From an uncultured Rhodoferax sp. (GTDB lineage: Bacteria; Pseudomonadota; Gammaproteobacteria; Burkholderiales; Burkholderiaceae_C): a stretch of DNA of 6,303 nt. Below, piece after piece: positions 1 through 5,757 of this stretch. Both the position numbers and the translations under genes were made by a program. The DNA lies in NCBI GenBank assembly GCA_936943465.1, contig CAKZJN010000257.1, forward strand, positions 1-6,303, given 5' to 3'. Every line of letters starts with the position of its first letter. Positions within the stretch are counted from its first letter, which is position 1. The notes beneath the pieces are model-generated. The model did not search any database, had not been told where the DNA came from, and saw only the letters and a program-made list of their open reading frames with translations.

Positions 1-1170
1 GGCCTGAGTGCCGCATCCACGCTGGAAGAAATGGCGACGGTGCTGCAGCGCATGGCGGTTATGCAAGCCGCCGGTCCTTCTGACGCCGATGAAACCGACC
101 CGGAAGCCGCCGACTTGGCGCGCCTGGCTGACTTGTTGCCCGCGGACGAGACGCAGTTGCTGTACAGCATTTGCCTGCATGGCCGCGCGGACCTCGGGCT
201 GGCGCCGGACGAGTACGCGGCGCTGACCATGGTGCTGTTGCGCTTGCTGGCCTTCAAGCCATCGGCTGAAAAAAAAACTCTAGCGAAAGCTGACACCCGG
301 CCAGCAGTGCCGGTTGCGACGGCGACGGCAGGTACTCCGAGAGCGCCCGCTCCCGTGGCGGTATCGCCTACGCCAGCGCCGTTTGCTGCCCGTCCTGTGG
401 TTGCGCAGCCAGTCGCCGTTGCACGGCCTCCGGTCACCAAACCGCGCGTCGTGCAGCCCTGGGAAGACGACCCAGAACCCACACCTTCCATTGCTGCAGC
501 ACCGACGGGGTCCGTGGCTCCACGTGAACAGGCTGTGCGAGAGCCGGTGCCGGCCGCGCAGCCGGTGGCACCGCAGGATGGCCTGCCGGCCGGGCAACGA
601 CTGACCGTGCTGGACACCGAATCCGACAGCACCAGCGACGCCGAGGCTGAAGACGACGCCCTGCGTGCCTCTGGCGTGCTCACGCCTGCACCGGTGGCCA
701 AGGTGCTGGCCATGCCGGTGATCCGGCAGCAGGCCGAGTCCCGCGCCGACCTGGGCATCAGCCCGGCGGCGCCGGTCCTGATTCCCACGGAAGAAGGTGA
801 TTTTTGGCATGCCACGGTGCAGCAACTGATTGCGGCCGAAGCCATTACCGCGCTGGTGCGTGAGCTGGCCCTGCAATCGCAGTTGGTGGCCCGCGATACC
901 GACCAGTGGCTGTTGCGGGTGGAGCGCGAAACGCTGAATCAGCCGGGTTCGCGCGACCGCCTGACTAACGCATTGAACAACGCCGGACACGCGGTGAAGC
1001 TGGTCGTGGAAGTCGGCCGCATCACCGATTGCCCGGCCCGTCGCAACGCTGCAGCTTCCGAAGAGAAGCAGCGGGCGGCCGAAAAAATCATTCTGGACGA
1101 CCCGTTTGTGCAGGCGATGATGCGCGACTTTGGCGCGAAAATCGTGCCCGGCTCCATCAAGCCCTTGTAA
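1..1170 (+). CDS. dnaX: DNA polymerase III subunit tau/gamma, 3' part (5' end outside window)
   Basis: The reading frame is open from base 1 to a TAA at 1168-1170, giving 389 C-terminal residues; the N-terminal AAA+ ATPase part lies upstream of the window. Residues 1-88 match the end of domain III, the clamp-loader oligomerisation domain (LATRVQR-like helix, then LYSICLHGR and LLRLLAFKPS). Residues 93-260 are a Pro/Ala/Val-rich linker typical of the tau-specific part. Residues 265-389 resemble tau domain V, which binds the polymerase alpha subunit, and end in a helix with DDPFVQ and a GSIKPL tail close to the E. coli tau C-terminus. Tau joins the clamp loader to polymerase cores and to the DnaB helicase in the cytoplasm. 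A nine-A tract at codons 90-93 may produce a shorter gamma form. ybaB follows after 27 bases, so the usual dnaX-ybaB-recR order is kept. The identification is secure from both sequence and context. Confidence 0.95.
   Translation, partial: GLSAASTLEEMATVLQRMAVMQAAGPSDADETDPEAADLARLADLLPADETQLLYSICLHGRADLGLAPDEYAALTMVLLRLLAFKPSAEKKTLAKADTRPAVPVATATAGTPRAPAPVAVSPTPAPFAARPVVAQPVAVARPPVTKPRVVQPWEDDPEPTPSIAAAPTGSVAPREQAVREPVPAAQPVAPQDGLPAGQRLTVLDTESDSTSDAEAEDDALRASGVLTPAPVAKVLAMPVIRQQAESRADLGISPAAPVLIPTEEGDFWHATVQQLIAAEAITALVRELALQSQLVARDTDQWLLRVERETLNQPGSRDRLTNALNNAGHAVKLVVEVGRITDCPARRNAAASEEKQRAAEKIILDDPFVQAMMRDFGAKIVPGSIKPL
269..293 (+). promoter_or_regulatory. Candidate slippage/frameshift site (A9) with nearby stops in both other frames, in dnaX
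   Basis: Nine consecutive A's (269-277) are read in frame as GAA AAA AAA ACT. A -1 shift, or one extra A in the mRNA, would add Asn-Ser-Ser-Glu-Ser and stop at TGA 291-293. A +1 shift, or one A fewer, would give Leu and stop at TAG 281-283. The tract lies about three residues after domain III ends, so either product would keep the clamp-loader core and lose the tau-specific domains, as gamma does. Programmed -1 frameshifting in E. coli dnaX and transcriptional slippage on an A9 run in Thermus thermophilus dnaX are the known precedents. A small stem AGC-GAAA-GCT (282-291) and a CCGGC/GCCGG stem (297-301/309-313) follow; I see no Shine-Dalgarno-like stimulator upstream. Actual use is inferred. 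Confidence 0.55.
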
Positions 1171-1197
1171 TTTTTTAGAAACCCCCAAAGGAAAACC

Positions 1198-1530
1198 ATG
1201 TTCAACAAAGGACAACTCGCCGGACTGATGAAGCAAGCGCAGGCGATGCAGGACAACATGAAGAAAGCCCAGGATGAATTGGGCCTGATCGAAGTCACCG
1301 GTGAATCCGGTGCTGGCCTGGTCAAGGTCACCATGACCTGCAAACACGACGTAAAGCGTGTGGTCATTGACCCGAGCCTGCTGGCCGATGACAAGGACAT
1401 GCTCGAAGACCTGGTGGCGGCTGCCTTCAATGCGGCCGTGCGCAAGGCCGAAGAAACCTCCAGCGAAAAAATGGGCAAGATCACCGCCGGCATGCCGGGC
1501 CTGCCCGGTGGCATGAAGTTCCCGTTCTGA
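1198..1530 (+). CDS. ybaB: YbaB/EbfC family nucleoid-associated protein
   Basis: This 110-residue protein has the YbaB/EbfC family architecture and size (E. coli YbaB is about 109 residues). An N-terminal amphipathic helix rich in Met, Lys and Gln (residues 6-29, LMKQAQAMQ) leads into a beta-sheet segment with ESGAGLVKV and a basic KHDVKRVVIDP strand. A C-terminal helix (about 67-93, MLEDLVAAAFNAA) is followed by a flexible Gly/Met/Pro tail (MPGLPGGMKFPF). Family members are small dimeric DNA-binding proteins of the nucleoid whose gene usually lies between dnaX and recR, as here. The ATG is preceded by AAAGGAAA (1187-1194) at good spacing. It probably shares a transcript with dnaX and recR. 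What it contributes to the replication/repair operon is not settled for the family, so only DNA binding is inferred. Confidence 0.95.
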   Translation: MFNKGQLAGLMKQAQAMQDNMKKAQDELGLIEVTGESGAGLVKVTMTCKHDVKRVVIDPSLLADDKDMLEDLVAAAFNAAVRKAEETSSEKMGKITAGMPGLPGGMKFPF

Positions 1531-1548
1531 TGACCTGCCCGCCACGGC

Positions 1549-2139
1549 ATGTCTGACGCGCATTCGCTCGACGCCCTGATTCAGGCGCTCAAGCGCCTGC
1601 CGGGCGTGGGCGTGAAGTCGGCGCAGCGGATGGCTTTTCACCTGTTGCAGCACGACCGTGCCGCAGCGCAAAACCTGGCCCGTGCGCTGGACGAGGCCTG
1701 CAAGCTGACCCGGCATTGCGAGTTGTGCAACACCTTTACCGAACATGCGGTGTGCGACACCTGCATGAACGAGTCGCGCGACCAGACCAAACTGTGTGTG
1801 GTGGAAACCCCGGCCGATCAGAGCGCCATGGAGCGCACGGGCGCCTATGGCGGGCTGTACTTTGTGCTGATGGGCAAACTCAGTCCGTTGGATGGCATTG
1901 GCCCCCATGAGTTGGGCCTGAAAAAACTGTTTGAGCGGGCCTGTGACGGCGTGGTGCAAGAAGTGATTCTGGCGACCAACTTCACCGCCGAGGGCGAGGC
2001 CACGGCCCATGTGATCAGTGAAGGGCTGAGGGCGCGGGGAGTTAAGCCCACGCGTCTGGCCCGTGGTGTGCCGATTGGCAGTGAACTGGAATACGTGGAT
2101 CTGGGCACCATCGCCCACGCGCTGGTTGACCGGCGCTGA
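1549..2139 (+). CDS. recR: Recombination mediator protein RecR
   Basis: At 196 residues this is close to the usual RecR length (201 in E. coli). In order it shows: a helix-hairpin-helix DNA-binding segment (about 9-32, LKRLPGVGVKSAQRMAFHLL); a four-cysteine zinc motif (Cys57, Cys60, Cys69, Cys72); a Toprim domain beginning near KLCVVE (81-86) with the conserved ATNFTAEGEATA stretch (142-153); and the C-terminal RLARGVPIGSELEYVD segment (169-184). RecR works with RecO, and often RecF, to load RecA onto SSB-coated single-stranded DNA at gaps. It follows ybaB by 18 bases. An in-frame TGA at 1531-1533 makes the ATG at 1549 the first possible ATG. No good Shine-Dalgarno sequence precedes it, so translation may depend on ribosomes finishing ybaB. 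All expected functional residues appear intact. Confidence 0.97.
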   Translation: MSDAHSLDALIQALKRLPGVGVKSAQRMAFHLLQHDRAAAQNLARALDEACKLTRHCELCNTFTEHAVCDTCMNESRDQTKLCVVETPADQSAMERTGAYGGLYFVLMGKLSPLDGIGPHELGLKKLFERACDGVVQEVILATNFTAEGEATAHVISEGLRARGVKPTRLARGVPIGSELEYVDLGTIAHALVDRR

Positions 2140-2169
2140 TCCGACCTTACCCAACCCGAAGGAGAAATC

Positions 2170-2583
2170 ATGAACGCTGGGCATTTCGCGCTTGCGCACT
2201 GGTGTGTGCTGATCGCTTCCCTGTTGCCCATCGCCTGCGCGGGCTTGGCCAAGTGGGGCATGTTCACCGTGTCACCGCGCAAGGGAGGCTATGACAACTC
2301 CAATCCGCGTGCCTGGCTGGCGTCGCAAACCGACTGGCGCGCGCGGGCCAACGCGGCGCAGGCCAACAGCTTTGAGGGGTTGCCGTTCTTTATCGGTGCC
2401 GTGGCTTTGGCGCTGCAATTGGGCGCCGACCCGGCCCGGGTGGACACACTGGCTTTTTCTTACGTGGTGTTGCGGGTCGCGTACATCGGCTTGTATGTGA
2501 TGGACAAGGCCGCTTTGCGCAGCCTGGTGTTCACCGCCGCCTTGGCGGTGAACGTGGCGATTCTGTTTAGCGGCTACCGCTGA
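2170..2583 (+). CDS. MAPEG family inner-membrane protein
   Basis: This 137-residue protein has the size and layout of the MAPEG superfamily (membrane-associated proteins in eicosanoid and glutathione metabolism). It has about four hydrophobic segments (roughly residues 8-28, 70-86, 93-111 and 116-134). The family signature is visible between segments 1 and 2 as RARANAAQANSFE (57-69), with Arg59, Asn61 and Glu69, plus an LRVAYIGLYVMDK motif (101-113) containing Arg102 and Tyr105. Bacterial members are mostly uncharacterised inner-membrane proteins; some eukaryotic relatives are glutathione-dependent enzymes, but no substrate can be assigned here. A strong AAGGAG (2159-2164) five bases before the ATG fixes the start. 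It lies 30 bases after recR and may share that transcript. Its TGA stop directly abuts the stop codon of convergent mltD. Family assignment is good; function is unknown. Confidence 0.85.
   Translation: MNAGHFALAHWCVLIASLLPIACAGLAKWGMFTVSPRKGGYDNSNPRAWLASQTDWRARANAAQANSFEGLPFFIGAVALALQLGADPARVDTLAFSYVVLRVAYIGLYVMDKAALRSLVFTAALAVNVAILFSGYR
2529..2553. repeat. Perfect 10-bp inverted repeat near the 3' end of the MAPEG gene
   Basis: GTTCACCGCC (2529-2538) and GGCGGTGAAC (2544-2553) form a perfect 10-bp stem around a five-base loop, with two further wobble pairs possible outside. It encodes residues of the last membrane segment of the MAPEG protein. On the minus strand it lies about 31 bases past the mltD stop, where it could stabilise or help end the mltD transcript. 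Neither side is followed by a T run, so it is not a canonical intrinsic terminator. The structure is seen directly; a role is inferred. Confidence 0.6.
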
Positions 2584-2595
2584 TCACTTCTTTTT
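2567..2595 (+). terminator. Weak candidate terminator spanning the MAPEG stop codon
   Basis: TTAGCGG (2567-2573) can pair with CCGCTGA (2577-2583) around a three-base loop CTA: five Watson-Crick pairs, one wobble and one outer A-T pair. The pyrimidine-rich TTCTTTTTC follows from 2588. The stem includes the MAPEG stop codon, and the T-rich part is the complement of Lys codons at the end of mltD. The U tract is interrupted and starts four bases late, so this is a weak candidate for ending plus-strand transcripts of the recR/MAPEG side. Confidence 0.35.
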
Positions 2596-4200
2596 CAACT
2601 TCTTCTTGGGCGCAGTCACGGCTGCCGGTTTGCTAGATTTGGCAGCGGGCTTCTTGTTGCCGGCCTTGGAACCTTTGGCCGGTGCCGCGCTCTGACGTGC
2701 CTGGCTTTGCGGTAGGTACAAGATCACGGACTGCGTGCTTTTGAAAGTGGCGCTGGCACTTACGCGGTTCCATTGCGCCACATTGGCTGCACTGACCTTG
2801 TAGCGTGCGGCGATGGCGGGTACCGAGGCATTGCGGCCCGCCCGTACCACCACCTTTTTCAACACCACCTCGGGCGAAAGACTCACCTGACCGGTATCGG
2901 CGACATGGCTGGTCACGTCCTGACCGGAATGCGCGCCGCGTGGCACCAGCAAGGCCGAGCCCGGGCGAATCAGCATGCGTGGGGGAATGTTGTTGATGGC
3001 GCGGAACTCTGCTTCGCCCATGCCGGCTCTCTTGGCGGCATCCGCCGCGCGCATGGCAGTGGGCGCCACCCACACCGTCCAACTCGCCAGACGTCCGCCG
3101 CTGTAGGCATCGAGGTTGGTCTGAAAGACTTTGGCGTTGTCCCAGGGCAGCAAAATTTGCGGTGTTCCCGCAGCCAGAATCACCGGCTTGTTGACGGAAG
3201 GATTCAGTGCCTTGAAGTCGTCCAGTGGCACCTCGGCCAAGCGGGCGGCCAGTACCACGTCCATGTCACGGCGGATGGTGACGGTGTCAAAGTACGGGTG
3301 GTTTCCGATGTCGGGCAGGCGCGAATTAAACAACTCCGGCTGGGCCACGATGTTCTTGATGGCCTGCAGCTTGGGCACATAAAGACGCGTCTCCATGGGC
3401 ATGTTGATGTCGGTATAGGCGACGCCTTGGCCGACTCGTTTGCTTTTGGCAATGGCCCTGCCCACGCTGCCTTCGCCCCAGTTGTAAGCGGCCAGCGCCA
3501 GGTGCCAGTCGCCGAACATGCCATACAACTTTTGCAGGTAATCCAGCGCGGCGCGGGTGGAGGCCAGCACATCGCGCCGGTCATCGCGGAAGACGTTTTG
3601 CTTGAGCTCAAAAGTGCGGCCCGTAGCCGGCATGAACTGCCACATGCCGGCGGCCTTGGCGCTGGAAACGGCCTGCGGATTGAAGGCGCTTTCGACAAAC
3701 GGCAGCAGCGCGAGTTCGGTCGGCATGTTGCGCAGTTCCAGTTCTTCGACGATGTGGAACAGGTACTTCTTGGAGCGCTCTGTCATGCGGAAGATGTAGT
3801 CCGGCCGCGTGGCGTACCACTGCTCGCGGTCATGCACCAAGCCGTTGTCGAGGTCGGGCATGGCGTAACCCCGGCGTATGCGCTCCCACAAGTCGCGCGG
3901 AGACGAAAGCGAGGCAACGGCACGCGAACTGGTACCCAAACTGGACTCTTCGGCCTGTGACACGGCCGACGCCTGGCTCGGCGTTCCACTGGAGGGAGCT
4001 GCCTTGGGGGACTGGGTTGGCGAAGCAACACCTGGGGCCGAGGCGGCCGATGTCTTGGGCGGGTTACCCAAAGTCGGACTGTTGGACAACTCCAGGCCGT
4101 CGTTCGAAGGAGCCGCAGTGGCTGGCAGGTTGCTGGGCGTGGAGGCACAGCCGGTGAGCCACAGCAGGGCGCACAGGCACAGGGTCTTGAAGCCGTTCAT
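2584..4200 (-). CDS. mltD: Membrane-bound lytic murein transglycosylase D (lipoprotein, LysM)
   Basis: The protein is 538 residues from the ATG at 4200. An N-terminal lipoprotein signal ends in the lipobox LTGC with Cys18, predicting a lipid-anchored periplasmic protein. A long low-complexity Ser/Pro/Ala linker (19-100) precedes the SLT lysozyme-like domain (about 146-255). This carries the catalytic Glu170 in FVESAFNP, then GMWQFMPATG (185-194) and AYNWGEG (238-244). The C-terminal part has LysM-like peptidoglycan-binding repeats, one degenerate near 374-421 and one near 450-497. A Lys/Ala-rich tail ends in KKKLKKK. The enzyme would cleave the MurNAc-GlcNAc bond to leave 1,6-anhydro ends during wall growth. 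E. coli MltD is shorter (452 residues); the linker and tail account for much of the difference. An in-frame ATG at 4218 would add six residues, but it lacks a ribosome site. The 4200 start gives an ATGA overlap with gloB and a GGAAG upstream. Confidence 0.93.
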   Translation of the reverse strand: MNGFKTLCLCALLWLTGCASTPSNLPATAAPSNDGLELSNSPTLGNPPKTSAASAPGVASPTQSPKAAPSSGTPSQASAVSQAEESSLGTSSRAVASLSSPRDLWERIRRGYAMPDLDNGLVHDREQWYATRPDYIFRMTERSKKYLFHIVEELELRNMPTELALLPFVESAFNPQAVSSAKAAGMWQFMPATGRTFELKQNVFRDDRRDVLASTRAALDYLQKLYGMFGDWHLALAAYNWGEGSVGRAIAKSKRVGQGVAYTDINMPMETRLYVPKLQAIKNIVAQPELFNSRLPDIGNHPYFDTVTIRRDMDVVLAARLAEVPLDDFKALNPSVNKPVILAAGTPQILLPWDNAKVFQTNLDAYSGGRLASWTVWVAPTAMRAADAAKRAGMGEAEFRAINNIPPRMLIRPGSALLVPRGAHSGQDVTSHVADTGQVSLSPEVVLKKVVVRAGRNASVPAIAARYKVSAANVAQWNRVSASATFKSTQSVILYLPQSQARQSAAPAKGSKAGNKKPAAKSSKPAAVTAPKKKLKKK

Positions 4201-4967
4201 CGGTAGTCGTTCTTCCATTGACGCAAGGTGGCAAAGGCCCCGGATTGGAGGGCCATCGCTGCGTCATGGGCTTGCGCAGCAGCCATTACTGCGGGGATGC
4301 GGCTGCGCAGGAAAGGGTTGATCTTGCGTTCCAGCGCCATGCTGGAGGGCAGGGTGGGTAGATTCTGGGCACGCAGCGCAACACATTGGGCGTTGTACTG
4401 CTGCAACTCCTGGTTGTCGGGCTCCACGGCGAGCGCGAATTTCAGGTTGCTCAGGGTGTATTCGTGCGTGCAGCAGACACGGGTGGCGTCTGGCAGGGCC
4501 GACAGGGTGTCGAGGGACGCCAGCATTTGCGCCGGTGTGCCTTCAAACAGTCGACCGCAACCGGCACTAAACAGCGTGTCACCGCAAAACAGCAGCGGCG
4601 CGCCGTCCCAGGCTTCGCAATAAAACGCGATATGGCCCGCCGTGTGACCTGGCACATCGAAAACCTGAAAGCTAAGCCCAAGCGTGTCGCAGACATCGCC
4701 GCCGCTGAGGCGGGTCAAGGGCTCGGGCATTTCCTCGCCGGCCGGTCCATAAACCTGCGCACCGGTGGCGTCGCGCAATTCGGCCACACCGCCGGTGTGA
4801 TCCACATGGTGGTGCGTGACTACAATGGATTCAAGCTGCAGCCCCTCAATTTGAAGGGCGTCCAGCACAGGCTGGGCATCACCCGGATCGACCACCATGG
4901 CCCGGCGCCCGTCGTGCAGCATCCAGATGTAGTTGTCGGAAAAAGCGGGCAGCGGAATTAACTTCAT
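4197..4967 (-). CDS. gloB: Hydroxyacylglutathione hydrolase (glyoxalase II)
   Basis: This 256-residue metallo-beta-lactamase-fold hydrolase turns S-D-lactoylglutathione into D-lactate and glutathione, the second step of methylglyoxal detoxification in the cytoplasm. The binuclear metal site is complete: THHHVDH (51-57, ligands His52, His54, Asp56, His57), His108 in PGHTAGH, Asp130 in GDTLFSAGCGRLFEG and His168 in THEYT. The C-terminal glutathione-binding domain has the typical KINPFLR (215-221) with Arg/Lys ligands. Length and N-terminus (MKLIPLPAFSDNYIW) match the family. Its TGA overlaps the mltD start by four bases, implying one transcript with translational coupling. Its own ATG overlaps the divergent methyltransferase ATG by two bases. 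No Shine-Dalgarno sequence precedes the ATG, but a perfect TATAAT lies just upstream. Activity is expected to be intact. Confidence 0.96.
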   Translation of the reverse strand: MKLIPLPAFSDNYIWMLHDGRRAMVVDPGDAQPVLDALQIEGLQLESIVVTHHHVDHTGGVAELRDATGAQVYGPAGEEMPEPLTRLSGGDVCDTLGLSFQVFDVPGHTAGHIAFYCEAWDGAPLLFCGDTLFSAGCGRLFEGTPAQMLASLDTLSALPDATRVCCTHEYTLSNLKFALAVEPDNQELQQYNAQCVALRAQNLPTLPSSMALERKINPFLRSRIPAVMAAAQAHDAAMALQSGAFATLRQWKNDYR

Positions 4968-5757
4968 GAGCGATTCAATTATAAGTTTGGACGACTGGCT
5001 GGAGACGCCGGCAGGGCGCTACCTGCTGGCTTGGGAACAGGCCCAAATTGATGCTGCGGTGGCCGACATTTTTGGCTACCACGCGTTGCAATTGGGGCTG
5101 TCTCAGATCGATGGCCTGCATACTAACCGCATGCCGCACCAATGGCTGGCGCTGGACCGGTTGCAACAGGTAAAGATTGCATCGGTGCGTAGCGAGGCCT
5201 TGCTGACCGACTTCACCGCCTTGCCGTTTGCCTCCAGCAGCCTGGACTTGGTGGTTCTGCCACACACCCTGGAAGCCAGCGAAGACCCCCACGCGACGCT
5301 GCGCGAGGTGGAGCGGGTGCTGGTGCCTGAAGGTCGGGTGGTGATTTGCGGGCTGAATCCAACGAGCTTGTGGGGCTTCAAACAGCGTCGCGGGCGCCTG
5401 GTCCGGCGACTCGGGCAAGCCCCGTTGTTCTTGCCGGAGGAGGGCGAATTCATTGGTTCTTGGCGCCTGCGTGACTGGTTGCGGCTGCTCAGCTTTGAAG
5501 TGGAGCAGAGTGAGTTTGGCTGCTACCGACCGGCCTTGCGAACCGAGAAATGGTTGCAACGCTTCGCCTGGATGGACCGGGCAGGCAGCCGCTGGTGGCC
5601 GATCTTTGGAGCAGCCTACTTCGTGGTGGCGGTCAAGCGGGTGCGTGGCATGCGCCTGTTGGGCCCGGCATGGAAAACTAAACCGTCTCGGGTGGTCAAA
5701 CCGGTATCGGTGGCCAACAGCGTGACCGACTATTCCCAATTGGAGAAAAAAGAGTGA
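4966..5757 (+). CDS. YafS-like methyltransferase-fold protein
   Basis: The protein is 263 residues from the ATG at 4966. It resembles E. coli YafS and class I methyltransferases of the Methyltransf_11 type: an N-terminal helix region (DWLETPAGRYLLAWEQ, 10-25), a GYHALQLG segment where the SAM-binding loop is expected (37-44), DFTALPFASSSLDLVVLPHTLE (82-103, motif II/III region), a DPHATLREVERVLVPEGRVVICGLNP core (107-132) and a basic C-terminal tail. The usual Gly-rich motif I (GxGxG) is not evident, so methylation activity is uncertain and the substrate unknown. An upstream TTG at 4933 would add 11 residues; the ATG is preferred because it has a weak GCGGAA eight bases upstream. A TTG at 4987 is a shorter alternative. 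The gene lies head-to-head with gloB and overlaps rnhA by four bases (GTGA), suggesting one transcript with rnhA. Confidence 0.85.
   Translation: MSDSIISLDDWLETPAGRYLLAWEQAQIDAAVADIFGYHALQLGLSQIDGLHTNRMPHQWLALDRLQQVKIASVRSEALLTDFTALPFASSSLDLVVLPHTLEASEDPHATLREVERVLVPEGRVVICGLNPTSLWGFKQRRGRLVRRLGQAPLFLPEEGEFIGSWRLRDWLRLLSFEVEQSEFGCYRPALRTEKWLQRFAWMDRAGSRWWPIFGAAYFVVAVKRVRGMRLLGPAWKTKPSRVVKPVSVANSVTDYSQLEKKE
4978..4983 (-). promoter_or_regulatory. Candidate -10 box for gloB-mltD
   Basis: The minus strand reads TATAAT here, a perfect sigma-70 -10 hexamer in otherwise GC-rich DNA. Transcription would begin near 4971, only about four bases before the gloB ATG, giving an almost leaderless message; this fits the missing Shine-Dalgarno sequence. 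No convincing -35 box (best match TCTCCA at 5000-5005, 3 of 6) and no extended -10 TG is visible. The box lies within the first codons of the methyltransferase gene. It could be a chance match. Confidence 0.35.
5742..5756 (+). promoter_or_regulatory. Ribosome binding site and GTG start deciding the rnhA start
   Basis: GGAG (5742-5745) stands eight bases before GTG 5754-5756. The nearby ATG at 5758 is in a different frame, so GTG is the only sensible start giving the conserved NEVVIYTDG N-terminus. The GTGA includes the methyltransferase stop TGA (5755-5757), an arrangement that favours translational coupling. Confidence 0.8.

Noticed and set aside
1168..1177. T run after the dnaX stop as an intrinsic terminator
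   Set aside because: No stable stem precedes it and the ybaB ribosome site follows at once, so read-through within the operon is expected.
2126..2154. TTGACC (2126-2131) as the -35 box of a promoter for the MAPEG gene
   Set aside because: The -35 is good (5 of 6), but no acceptable -10 box lies 16-18 bases downstream.
280..2199. A 639-codon open frame on the minus strand opposite dnaX, ybaB and recR
   Set aside because: It is antisense to three well-identified genes, has low-complexity His/Arg/Gln-rich translation with no recognisable domain, and is explained by GC-rich codon bias leaving the antisense frame free of stops.
2773..3960. A 395-codon plus-strand open frame opposite mltD
   Set aside because: It mirrors the mltD codon structure, shows no family motif and has no ribosome site; it is a shadow of a secure gene.
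4198..4218. Upstream ATG at 4218 as the mltD start
   Set aside because: It lacks a Shine-Dalgarno sequence and places acidic residues (MEERLP) before the lipoprotein signal; the ATG at 4200 gives a standard signal peptide and an ATGA overlap.
4821..4826. TACAAT inside gloB as a plus-strand -10 box for the methyltransferase-rnhA pair
   Set aside because: The hexamer matches 5 of 6, but there is no -35 box at suitable spacing and it lies about 140 bases upstream of the start; not enough to call.
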